From: Viscum album
Taxonomy: Eukaryota > Streptophyta > Magnoliopsida > Santalales > Viscaceae
Direction of reading: 5' to 3'
Assembly (NCBI GenBank): GCA_963277665.1
Contig: OY728136.1
Span: 1,979,656,576-1,979,720,575 of the forward strand
DNA: 64,000 nucleotides
Notes under the pieces: generated by a model
Database searches by the model: none
What the model saw: only the letters and a program-made list of their open reading frames with translations
Told to the model about the DNA's origin: nothing
Part shown: positions 51,356-62,379 of the stretch, piece after piece
Numbering within the stretch: position 1 is the first letter of the stretch
Layout: every line of letters begins with the position of its first letter
Position numbers and translations under genes: made by a program

Positions 51356-52436
51356 AATTCCTACTAAATTTGATCCTAACTATCCTAAGTAGTTTAATCA
51401 TTGAATTGAAATTAAATATTTTTTATGGTTGGTATAACTGGTTCTAAATATTCTTGGTATAGGTTCCATAAAAATATAATTTCAACCAATAAACATGAAA
51501 AATATTTATCAATAATCAATTTCAGGAATATTGGGGGAATATATTATGTTTGAATATTCTTAAGGTCAACATTGATCATCACCCCATAAAAAATTAAATA
51601 TATAGGGAAAAGGTTAAACATTAAAATCCATTTAGGTCTTATTATTCTATATTGAAACATCCAAAATATGAACCTCTTGTGTTGGAGTTTTGTCCTACAA
51701 TGTTTTCATACTATGATCTTTATGATTGTCCCTTGAGGAAAAATATTTTTAAGATTAAATTTAAGGAATGGAGTTAGACATTCATTAATAAAATCAATTA
51801 TAATATTTATTCTTGAGAAGGATTTAGTGTTGAATCAAAATACTAATTTTGAATTTAATGAGAGGTATTTATAAAGGAAATTAGTGTTTAAACATAGATT
51901 AAATTCATTTCTTCAATTATGGAAGGAATAATCAAGGATATTTTAATATGGTAATGACATAAGGTGGGAGATAGAAACACTAGTCTTTTAAATAAACTAA
52001 AAAATTCGAGGAAGGTTACATGGAATTTATTCTACATATTTGTTTATAATGATGATATCACCGGTAATGATTTAATGACACTTTTTATTTCTCAGTACCA
52101 CAAAGAAATATTCAATGAAGGTGATGGCATGGGTCACACAGCATTATTTAATGTTATTCCATAATATTTCATAGATGATGAAAATATTTTTATCACTTAT
52201 ATTCCCAATAAGGTGTAGATTATATTAGTGGTTTTTATTATCAACTATAAATTATTCTTTATATATATAGTTATACAAATAGGTTCAATAATAAAATTTA
52301 GTTTTTAAATTTTTTGGTGTATTAAATGAAGTTAAAACTTTTTTTTAAAAGGGGGACTTCAAATTTTTATGAATTCATATTTCATTGTTCATATCCTGAA
52401 TGAAATCCATTTTTTGCATTTTCTAGAAAGCCAGTT
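51356..52436 (+). pseudogene. LINE-B endonuclease C-terminal half and RT N-terminal region
   Basis: Direct continuation of 23771-24200. SLIIELKLNIFYGWYNW near 51390-51440 aligns with LIDLxFxGxxFTWYNxR. NIDHHPI near 51572 is the SDHxPI endonuclease box. KHPKYEPLV...FKIKFKEW follows the HPxFxxxVxxxW...KLKxLKxxLKxW linker. The frame at 51964-52164 starts MGDRNTSLLNKL, the GDRNTxFFHxL motif that precedes plant L1 RT, and runs to NVIP, then DDENIFITYIPNKV. It then decays to about 52330, reaching YFIVHIL (aligned with xxIVLIPK). The enzyme nicks the target and starts target-primed reverse transcription. Confidence 0.7.
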
Positions 52437-52735
52437 TATGAGTTACCGATAGCCATACAGGAAATAACACAACATCATAAACGACGGTCATGGAACCTGC
52501 ATACCGAATTAAAAATCACAACATCTACTGGATTCAAAATTCAAAATATCAAAACAACATCAACACACCCGAATTATGTATCAGCGGTATCCCACATCAA
52601 ACCACCACAATTTCAAAATCAAACTCAAGCCAGCTGCTCCACATTGAAGCATAGCAGCCTCATTGTTGCTTCAACCACATCGCCAATGAGCCTTTCCACC
52701 AGAGACAATTCAACGACTCCTTGTTCATATGACCA
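52437..52735. other. GC-richer island of unknown origin inside LINE-B
   Basis: About 300 bp of distinctly higher GC and retained CpG (ACGACGG, CCCGAATT, GCGGTAT, ATCGCC) inside the AT-rich LINE RT, between the LIPK-like and the finger motifs. No long frame, LTR, Pol III box, terminal inverted repeat or clear target duplication was seen. It could be a captured host gene piece, an organellar insertion or filler DNA from break repair; I do not recognise it. Confidence 0.5.
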
Positions 52736-52759
52736 AGGATTATAATGATGATTAAATTT

Positions 52760-53662
52760 TATAATTCAAGATTAATTTTATAGATAATACATGCTATACG
52801 ATTATTTAAAAATACCATGGATATATGTTTGCAAAGATTGTTAATAGAATCATGTCTTATAAAAAATATGGATTCATTCATAGAAGGAATTCCCAAGTCT
52901 TATTTTTGAAATCCAATGAATGTGTCAATTTTCTCTAAAAAATCGAAGGTGCAAATATTTTTATAAAATAAAATGTTGAGAAAAAATTTTCACCATGGAA
53001 AATAGTTTCATATTTCTAATTCATAAGAATTTTTAATTAACTAATAATTTTGTCAGTATGATTGTGACATGAATAAAAATAATTAGAGTTTCTATTGTAG
53101 TAAATGGGTCAACAAGTAAATATTTTTCATTATCTTAAAGATTTATGTATATTTACTCTCTCCATATAATTATGTTCTTTCTTGTAACTGATTATCTTAG
53201 AAGGACTCTTTAAAAAATGGTTGGGTATAGAACTCGTAATATTATTCATGTATGTTGGGGGATTATTTTCTCCAACATGCCAATTCTGTGAGGATGAAGT
53301 GAATATTTTCTATCTAGATCCTATAAAAATTTGAAATATCATTGGAAAATAAAGAAACTCTATGAAAGTGTGGTTGTAAATGTCATTCAAAAGAATAAGA
53401 CTTTCTTTTTTGTTGATTTTTTTATTTGGTAAAAAAATTTCATGTTATAGTGTTATTTAAAATAAAATAAGGGAATTTTATTTCAAATTACTTTATATTA
53501 TAATATTTTTGTAGATTTATTAAAAAAATATATTTTATATATATTAATTAAAATTTTAATGTTAAAATTATATTTGGAAAAAGAATCATCTCTCTATGGC
53601 TAGAAGAATGATTTCTGTTAACATAAAAATTGCTTCAATGATTATTTATTATATTATGTTTT
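52760..53662 (+). pseudogene. LINE-B reverse transcriptase: fingers, palm, thumb
   Basis: RT domain of the same LINE. AKIVNRIMSYKKYGFIHRRN near 52833-52895 aligns with KIVxNRLxxx...YGFIxGRN; SNECVNFL at 52910-52936 with ASECVNxL; then a decayed D-KAFD region. VVNGSTSKYFS near 53100-53130 aligns with LVNGSPxGFF; IIMFFLVTDYLRRTL with LLFxLAEDFLSRxL. The catalytic YADD box is CEDEVNIFYLD at 53287-53318, with Tyr, Ala and the second Asp replaced. NLKYHWKIKKLYESVVVN follows in the next frame. NHLSMARRMISVN...SMIIYYIMF at 53587-53662 is the LSMAGR thumb motif. It is cut there by E3; zinc-finger and any RNase H parts should lie beyond 64000. Confidence 0.7.
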
Positions 53663-55189
53663 TATAACACCCCAAGTATTCACGGTACGCTTCTCTTTAA
53701 ATAATACAGTAGTGTGTGTTGTATGCATCTTCGAGTTCTAAGACACCACAACCAGTCAAACTTGTCGTTATGAATAGTAATACCATCTTTTTTAAATTTT
53801 ATATATTTTATCATCCAAAATTGACTTCATTTTTGGATTCAAAATATTGAAATTTTCTTAGGGTGAAATTTTGGTATTTTTATGAAAACATTGAATTTTT
53901 TATGAATGGTGAAAAACACTGAGTTAAAGTTTAAAACCGATTTGTTATTTAAATAATTATTTATTTTATTTAAATTTATTTTAAGTAAAAATATATTCAT
54001 AATACCCATATAAGTTCAATATAATTTATTGGAGTGAGTTTATAATAATTTTATATATAAAAAAAATTTATTGAATTTTTTACTATGTTTACCCACCTCC
54101 TTGGAGCATTTGCTAATTTACATAAAACAAATTTTTACTACTTCTGTGAGTTGAATTTCAAAAATTAGAGAGGAATGGTTGATATCAGTATGTAAAATGT
54201 GGTTCAATAAGATGAAAATAATTTTTGGTGAATAGTAACTTTTTACTTTTATTTACCATGGTTAAAAATAAATATGGCAATTAAGGGTAAAAATGATATT
54301 ATTATTACCCTAACAAATGTCCTAATTCAATATGATAAGTTTAATTAGACAAAAAAAAATATGATCCTTTATATCCACTTGGATAAGATTAGGACATTTA
54401 TTATTATTTAATTCAAAGAAGAGTTAAAAGTGTTAAATTCAATGTTGAATAACTATATCATTTTAAATATTGAGATACACATAAGTTAAACTAGATTATA
54501 AATATTCTTTAGAAAGATAAAATAGGTTCCTACAAAATGGAATATTATTTATATTTTTTAGATATTAAATAATTTAATTTATTTATGACACAATGATGAT
54601 GGAGTAATTACCTAATTGATGAAATATTAAAATAATTGATATTATAAATATCAAAATAAATGTAATTTGATACTTTTTATGAATTAAATTAATTTTATTG
54701 GTTAATATGACATTTAGGGTTATTTATATGAATTTGTTTGACATAATAATGCTGTTATGAATTTAGAGAAAACAAAATACCAAATAGTGTCAAAATTGAC
54801 ATAAAAGAGTTTTTAAAACACATATTATATTATTAATTGATATTCTATTGCAAATAATATAAGGTTCAGAAAAAAGACTTATATAATGATAGGTGTATAA
54901 TTAATTTACCACTTCGGGTTCTATTGGATGTTTATAGTGATTTAATTAACCATATAATATAAAAATACAAAGAGACATGGTAAATGTCAAACTATTTAAC
55001 CAAGAGTTAAATCTAAATGATAAAGTTAATATAGTGACCCAAACCTGTCTAAATTTTTTTGGTTGAGTGGTTTTAAACCTATACCCACCTTAGAATCTAA
55101 TTAATTCATTTTGGAGCCATATGAAACTGAATATTGTTTTATTATAAAATAATATTTTAGGTTTTTCCTAAGGTGCCCCTGACCCCTCA

Positions 55190-55197
55190 TATAAAAG
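55190..55197 (+). promoter_or_regulatory. TATA box of the E3 5' LTR
   Basis: TATAAAAG followed by GGCACACCCCC; the equivalent in the 3' LTR is TATAAAAT at 63923-63930. Located about 1.5 kb into the LTR, giving a U3 of about 1.5 kb and an R-U5 of about 2.1 kb. Confidence 0.6.
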
Positions 55198-55542
55198 GGC
55201 ACACCCCCTTATCTCTAATTCACACATTCAAAGACATTTGGATTGGCCAAACCCTGGCCAAATACCCTCTAACTATCCTCACTTAATCCTAGAGGCCTTC
55301 CTTTAGTCATAAATCCATCTTAAAAAGCTCTTTTGATCAAATCAAAAGGAAGAACCCAAAGAAGAGGTAAATATTTCATCACCTCTTTCAAGTACCTTTC
55401 TTCTTCCACTTCCGCTTTCTTTGTTGTTTCCACTATAAAATAAAAACTACAGTATATTCTATATAAATTTATATTATTATAAATATGGTACAACCATATT
55501 CATTATTCTTTCCATTCTTTTAATGACATGTCACTATACACG

Positions 55543-55758
55543 CGTGCGTACGGCTTACCGTCTCCACGTCGTGGTGTAATTGTTATTCAGTACATTATTA
55601 TTTGGATGGGAATAATAATGATGTGTAATTGATGTAAATAATAAATATAATATTACAATGATTCTGTTTATATAATATAACATCCAGTTATATATTATTT
55701 TAATATCAAAAGAATGATATTGTCGCTTGTGCATACGTACAGATTACCGTCTCGATGA
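55543..55758 (+). promoter_or_regulatory. Pair of CpG-rich motifs in the E3 5' LTR
   Basis: Reverse complements of the EA motifs at 55543-55568 (CGTGCGTACGGCTTACCG...) and 55729-55758 (GCATACGTACAGATTACCG...), 353 and 539 bp after the TATA box, as in EA. The first copy lacks one GTAC unit. Expected inside the transcribed leader. Confidence 0.55.
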
Positions 55759-57367
55759 ACATGATGTGATTTATTCCCAATCGCATCCATTCAAGACTAA
55801 TTTTCATTATATGATTAAAAATAATATTTAAAGACTTAATATAATTATAATTATGAATAAGACACATACTATCCTTAACAAACATTACTTACGTAACAAA
55901 GCATATAAAGAAAAAACCAATCAGTTAACACCCGAAATGATGACAATACGAAGATATTATTAACAAAGAAATATTAAAAGATCATATATGATAACATATC
56001 AATTTTTATGATTCTGGTATAATTTAATAAAAATTATCTCACCATTATATAGGATTTTAGCCTACCCTTGACCAAGGAACTGTATAAGATAAGGGTTAAT
56101 TTAACAATCTCTTTATTATCCAAGATTGTTTTTACGTAAGTATCTACTGGGACCTTTATATCATCCACATCCATGTTCCTTAAAAATTTATTTCAAAAAA
56201 AATTTAATATGGTTTAAAGACGTTTATATCCTTGTTTTACTATTTATAAAATTTTTTTCAAATAATTTTTCTGTCTATTTCCAAAAAAGGTTCTTTACGA
56301 TTTTTTCGACAATGTTTAGGAAAGAATGTTTTTTAAATTATACAGCAGGTGAGGCTATTTTCCACCATTATAACATCATAGAAGATTACAATAGAAGATT
56401 ATAAGAATATTTTCAAAATAAATTTTTTCTATATATTTATGTGACTCTTAAATGATTTCAAAGTAGAAAGAGACATTTCTCTAAAAAGGTTTTGATTTCA
56501 TCTATGTCAACATCCTTTGATGGATTTTAAACTTGTTTGAAGTTGATTTATTATTATAAAAAACATAAATATTATATTTAAGGTTTTGTGATATGTTTGA
56601 ATGTGGATGTGCTATTTTTACACCATTCATGGTTTACAGATAATGTATTGACATTTCGTATGCTAGTCTTAATACAAATGTTTATGTTATGTTTTATCCT
56701 TATCTTATGAGGAATGCATTGGACATAGTAAGTGACGGGTGGAGCCCACTATATCTGCTCAATGCATCTATAGGTCTCACGAGACAAACTAGTGTCTTTC
56801 CAAAAGGCTTTGAAAAAATCTAATTTGTAGTCTTGGCATAAGGCATTGACTATGGAGTTATGAAGTCTGGCATTATGCATTCCATCATTATGAAAGTGGC
56901 TATTGATATTTCATGTGATCATTCGACTATTATAATATACATGTGAGTAAGTAAATGGAGTTATTTTGATTTATATTTTCCATATTATGATAAAGTTTAT
57001 GTTTAAAATGCTTTTTTTAGTTCTATACATTTCTTTAAATGTTTATGCTTATTTATGAAGTTTCTGCTATATTGTTATCTGTACTGAGCATCTAAGCTCA
57101 CCCCTTTCTATGTTTTATTATTCCCAATATGCGAAGAAGTATATTATGACTGACCTGCAGGGATAGTCTATGGGATCTCAGTGTTTTCTATTGAAATAAT
57201 GTTGTTGTGGTCTTCTATTTTATGATGTAATGTAAACCTTATGAATGTATCAAGTACTTCCAAGGATACTATACTAATTTTTATTTGAAGACAAGATATT
57301 TTGTGACCATGGAAATGTTATGTAATAATACACTGACTCTGGGTAAATAGGGATTGTGTGTTATAGT

Positions 57368-57385
57368 TGGTATCAGAAGAAGTTT
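57368..57385 (+). other. E3 primer-binding site
   Basis: TGGTATCAGAAGAAGTTT two bases after the LTR end; the first ten bases match the initiator-Met tRNA primer complement used by most plant LTR elements. Confidence 0.85.
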
Positions 57386-57534
57386 AGTACAAACATTGGA
57401 ATCTATATTTAGATAAAAAAATATTATAGAACATAGCCCTAAGATAGACATTAAATATTAATATAGAAAAAGTTCCTAGAATTTTGGTATTGTAGATATT
57501 TTGAGAGTTTTCAAAGAAGTATATCCCTATCTTG

Positions 57535-57690
57535 ATGCGAGCAGGTAGAGGCGGATCTAGAACAGATGTACATAGGGGTAAAACACGAAAACAACGCTTT
57601 GAGCTAGACTAGAATAGGAACTAGAGCATGACAACGGTCCTTGCTGCACTCTTGGTTACGACACTCCTTGAGGATATGCTTAGGATAATT
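57535..57690 (+). pseudogene. E3 leader frame, possible gag N-terminal segment
   Basis: From ATG 57535 reads MRAGRGGSRTDVHRGKTRK, a basic Gly/Arg-rich start like that of Tekay-type Gag, then RFELD, two stops, and MTTVLAALLVTTLLEDML. GC-rich compared with flanks and matched at protein level in EA (9430-9623). About 180 bp of AT-rich sequence separates it from the gag ATG used at 57869. It may be an upstream peptide, the first part of Gag read through or spliced, or a decayed extension. Confidence 0.45.
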
Positions 57691-57868
57691 CTAATTTTCT
57701 TTAAAAACCATTATAAAGGGTTTATGAGTATATAATATTTCAAAGAAAACATTTTTTTATGATTATGGATTATATACCTAAACTGTTCAATTTACGTTAA
57801 GTGTTTGACAAGTTTGAAATTATGTATTTTGATTCAGAAACTAATATAGTTTATGACATTATTTAAAA

Positions 57869-58960
57869 ATGGAACCTAGTAGAAGGAATGAAAACAGTAT
57901 CAATGCATTCAATCCATGAAAGGATTTCCCTCCTAATCAAGATAATTATAGTGGAGCTAGCGATGCAACTGGTGCTGATCATCAAATCACCATACAGGGA
58001 CAACTCACTCAGGTTATTAATAATACTTTACCTGTATGGAGAACCCTGATCCGTAGAGTGGAAGATCAATGTTAGATTTCTTCATGAGGCACCATCAACA
58101 AGCACTAAATGGAGGTACAAATCCACTAGTAGACAAGAAAGGGATAAATTCCATAGAGAAAATAGTCCACGCCTTGGGGAGTAGCGAATGGGAAAATGTT
58201 TTCATGGCAGTTTACTGCCTTACTGGAGATGCTGATCAATGGTTTTTATTAATTTAAAACACATAAGAATATGATGATGTATCAAAAATGGAATGGAGGG
58301 AGTTTAAATGAAATTTTCATAGAAAAATACACTCCTCATGACAATTGAGCAGATATGGAAATGTAATTGACGAGTCTGAGGCAAAATGAGGAGGAGAATG
58401 TTGCAATGTATGAAGTTCACATTACAATGTTAGCGAGGCATGCTAAATATTATGTACATAACCCAAGAAGTAATATTGATTGTTTATTTTATTATTTAGA
58501 TCAATTTCTCCATCGAGCATTAGTCTCACAATCCTTCTTTTTGTATGATGATATAGTCGTATGTGCTATAAAGACAGAGAAAGAATTATCTATGTCTTAT
58601 GACTTTAAAGAAAATCAATAGAATAAGTGATTTGATGAACACTCTGAAAATGGAAATAATGGGAAGAAGGGAAAATTTGAATATCTATCCTATAGTAAAT
58701 GTGGGAAGAAACACCATGGTTCTTTCCAAATGGAAATGTGAGTCTGTTACAAGTGTGGTGAAAAAGGCCACCAAGCATGTGATTGTAAGGGGAAGAATGA
58801 GGTTGTCGATGTTGAATGCTACAATTGTAGAGAAAGGGGGAATTATGAAAATGAATGTCTTAAGCGTCAGGGGAACTTACCTCAGAAAAGGACAAGGGAT
58901 CATGGACAAGCTTATTCTATCACTACTACTGAGGTTGAAGCTCCGAAACACGTAGTGGCA
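57869..58960 (+). pseudogene. gag: E3 gag pseudogene
   Basis: Starts MEPSRRNENSINAFNP, stop, then NYSGASDATGADHQITIQGQ, matching EA. After a frameshift, 58069-58257 reads LDFFMRHHQQALNGG...SEWENVFMAVYCLTGDADQW, the capsid core (FxLxGxAxxWW pattern). 58367-58621 continues with MTSLRQNEEENVAMYEVHIT. The zinc knuckle at 58745-58786 is intact (CYKCGEKGHQACDC). The second, at 58818-58859 (CYNCRERGNYENEC), has Asn in place of His. Gag forms the particle and binds RNA. Two or more frameshifts and several stops; not functional as is. Confidence 0.85.
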
Positions 58961-61900
58961 GTGAATTTAATGGTTTCCTCAAGTTTAGACAAAGAATAAT
59001 TTGATTCTGGATCATCACATTGTTTTATATCTTTCCAGTCTTCTATGAAAATTAGATATTTCAAATTTGATTTAACAAGGGAGTTGTCAGTCAAAACTCC
59101 TAAGGGACGTAGCATTGCAATAATGTTTTGTGAATCCATCCACATTAGAGCATATAAATTTTCTTTATCTGCTGATCTCATCATCATTCCCATGATTAAA
59201 TTTGAAATATTCCTCATTATGGATTAGCATTCAGACCATGATGCAAAAATTTATTGTAAGAAGAAGGAGGATACTATTTTTTATGATGATGATAAAGAAC
59301 ACCATATCCTTAGAGTAGAATTGTCACTACCTAATTCTTATCTAGATCCACCTCCAGTAGCTCAACTAAATTCAATTATTGGGTTGGAAGAGAATGAAAT
59401 AACTCTCGGTGAGGAAAGGAATGTTCAAATAGAGGATGTACCTATTGTGAAAGAATATTTTGATGTGTTTCCATAATATTTACTTGGACATCTTCTAGAA
59501 TGAAAAATTGAGTTTTCCATGGATTTAATTTTTAGATCAAGGCCCATATTGAACACACCTTATAGAATGGCCACTATGGAATTAGTGGAACTAAATAAAC
59601 AACTAGATTAATTGAGTAATAAGGGATTTATTCGCCCTAGTTTTTCTCCATAGGGAGCCCCTATTCTTTTTGTTATGACGAAAGATGGATCTACGAGGGT
59701 TTGAATTGACTATAGGGAGATCAATGCTCTAAAAATAAAGAACAAGTATCTCCTACATCTCAAAAAAAATTATTCAACCAAATTCATCAAGCTCAATACT
59801 TTTCAAATATTTACCTCCAATCTGGATATCATCAGTTTGTGTGAAGAAGGAAGACATTCCGAAAACAGCATTTCGAACCAGGTACGAGCATTATCAGTTT
59901 ACAGTAATGCCTTTTGAATGGACAAATTATCCCTTTGTCTTCATGGATATAATGAATAGAGTTTTCAAGGAATATCTTGATGAATTTGTAGTGTTATTTA
60001 TTGACGATACCTTTGTATACTCCATAAGATATGATGATTAAGAAAATCACTTGTGCATTATCCTAAATACTCTTAGAAGACACAAATTATAAGGGATGTT
60101 TAGCATGTGTGAATTCTGGCTTCAGGAGATTGAATTTCTTGGCCATATTGTCTCTAAGGATACAATCATTGTTGATCCTTCTAAGACCAAGTCAATTCAT
60201 GAATGGACAGCACCGACAAGTATAACTGAGGTATGCAGTTTTATTGGTTTAGCAGGTTATTACCGATGTTTTGTCCAGATTTTTTCCCGATTGGATAACC
60301 CATTAACAAAGATCACATGAAAAGGGGTTAAATTTTTTTGGACAAAAGAGTGTGAAGAATTTTTTGAAGAACTGAATAGAATATTATTCAATGCTCATAT
60401 CATAACTCTACCATTGGGGAATGATGGGTTTGTTATTTACAGTGATACATCAAAGAAAGGACATGGTTGTGTCCATATGAAGAATGATAGAGTTATTTCC
60501 AATGCATCACGACAGCTAAAAATTCATGAAAAAAACTATCCCACTCATGATCTTGATCTAGAAGCTGTAATATTTTCTTTTTAGATTTTCAGACACTATC
60601 TCTATGGTAACAAATGTGAGATATATACGGATAATAAGAGTTTGATGTATATTTTCTCACAGAAAGAACTCATCATGAGGCCATGATGATGGATTGAACT
60701 ACTCAAATATTATGATTACACTATACACTACCACCCAGGGAGGACAAATAAGGTGGCAGATGATTTGAGGAGAAAGGATCATGGAGTTCTAAAAAAGATT
60801 AGTGTTGAAAAGTATCCTATATACAAGGATCTAGTAATGTTGGACATGGGGATAACCATAGACGGTGAAACAACAAAACTTTTTAAAATGGTTGTCAAAA
60901 CATATTTATTAGAAAGGAAAAAAGAGTTCTCAAACAGATGATGATGAATTTTAAAAGAAGATTAAAGCTTTGAAGGATGGGAGATTGAGTGACATTGTGT
61001 ATGAAGATAGAATTTTGAAATTTGGGAAGATACTTTTTGTTCCCGATATACCTGATCTAAAAAGGGAATTGTGGTATAATGCTCATTGATACAATTTCTC
61101 TATACACCCTGGTAGCACCAAGATGTTTGGAGATTTGAAGGAACAATTTTTTTGGGACAACATGAAGAGGGAGAATGCTGATTTTGTTTCAAGATGTATG
61201 TTTTGTCAACATGTGAAAGTAGGAAGGAAACAACTTGGAGGATTCATGAAACCTCTTCACATACCTAAATGGAATTGTGATGATATCATGATGGACTTGA
61301 TCATGGTGCTACCAAAGACTCCTAGAATGAACTATGAAATATGGGTCATTGTTGATCATCTTTCCAAGTCAACAAATTTTATTGATATAAGGGAAGATTT
61401 AGCACTTGAATGTTTAACAAGACTATATATTATGAAGTTTTAAGACTTCATGGAGTACCACTACAGATTGTTTCTGATCGTGATCCCAGTTTTACATCAA
61501 GATTATAGAAAAGTCTTCAGAAATCCATAGATTTTGAACATTGTTTGAGAACTTCCTACCACCCCCAAACTGATGGACAATCAGAACTGACTATTCAAAC
61601 CTTAGAAGACATGTTGAGATCATTCTCACATGACTTTCAATTTATATGGGATCAATATTTACCTCTGGTGAAATTTTTATATAACAATACCTTCCATTCA
61701 AGTATTCAGATGATTCCACATGCAGTGTTATATGGAAAGAGATGTCGTACACCACCCTTTTGGGATAATGTTGGTGAAAGAAAACTCGTAGGCCCAGAAC
61801 TTGTGGAGGAAACGATGGAAAAGGTGAAGGTGATCCAAAACCACATCAAAAGCAGTTCAATGTAGGCAGAAGAGCTATGGTGATAACTGAAGGAAGGATT

Positions 61901-62367
61901 TGGAATTTCAGGTAAGAGATCATGTTTTCATAAAGGTATATCCATTCTATGGTGTTATATGTTTCAGTAAGAAGGGAAAATTGATTCCCAGGTACATTGG
62001 ACCATTCGAAATTCTAGAATGAATAGGTGTTGTAGCTTACTATTGGGAAATGCCGCCTTGTCTCTCCAAAGTCCATGATGTGTTCAACGTATCACTGTTG
62101 AGAAAATCCATGCTTGACCTAATGCATGCACCCACCTATGTAGAATTAGAACTGGAACCCGATCTGTCTTATTTCAAAGAGCCTTTCAAGGTTCTTGATA
62201 CAAGAGAACAAGTGTTGAGAAACATGATGACTCATCTGGTAAAAGTTCTATGGAGAAACTATAATGTGGAAGAGGAAACATGGGAACCCAAGGAATATAT
62301 GATGAAAAACCACTTTAGTCTTTTTATGCAGAAATATTTTAGAAATTTCGAGGAAGAAATTATTTGA
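58961..62367 (+). pseudogene. pol: E3 pol: protease, RT, RNase H, integrase, chromodomain
   Basis: Protease: FDSGSSHCFI near 59000-59030. RT: GFIRPSFSP at 59626, then a stop for Trp; IDYREIN after a stop for Cys; [27 protein letters not shown] near 59985-60020, both Asp kept. RNase [12 protein letters not shown] near 60435, [16 protein letters not shown] and VADDLRR near 60752. Integrase: zinc region with CMFCQHVK at 61195-61220 (first His lost to a stop); catalytic triad Asp in MMDLIM, Asp in SDRDPSF, Glu in QTDGQSE, all present. GPFEIL and VHDVFNVSLLRK follow. Chromodomain at 62185-62340: KVLDTREQVLRN, VKVLWRNYNVEEETWEPKE. Frameshifts split it into at least six frames. Confidence 0.9.
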
Positions 62368-62379
62368 AGGAGTGGAGAA
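62366..62379 (+). other. E3 polypurine tract
   Basis: GAAGGAGTGGAGAA directly before the LTR start TGTAACAACCC; overlaps the pol stop codon. Same layout as EA. Confidence 0.75.

Larger units (their letters stand above)
53663..57365 (+). repeat. E3 5' LTR
   Basis: 3703 bp, from TATAACACCC (decayed TGTAACACCC) to TGTTATA. Its first 1.6 kb aligns with 62380-64000; both contain CGGTACGCTTCTCTTT near the start. Middle and end correspond in reverse complement to the EA LTRs, though the first 100 bp have diverged. Confidence 0.9.

Noticed and set aside
53255..53330. CQFC...FY read first as a LINE zf-RVT zinc finger
   Set aside because: It precedes the LSMAGR thumb motif and follows LLFxLAEDF, so it occupies the YADD position; CEDE is the decayed catalytic box.
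58912..59217. 101-codon minus-strand frame in E3
   Set aside because: Antisense to the protease region of E3 pol, with no motif; a shadow of former coding sequence.
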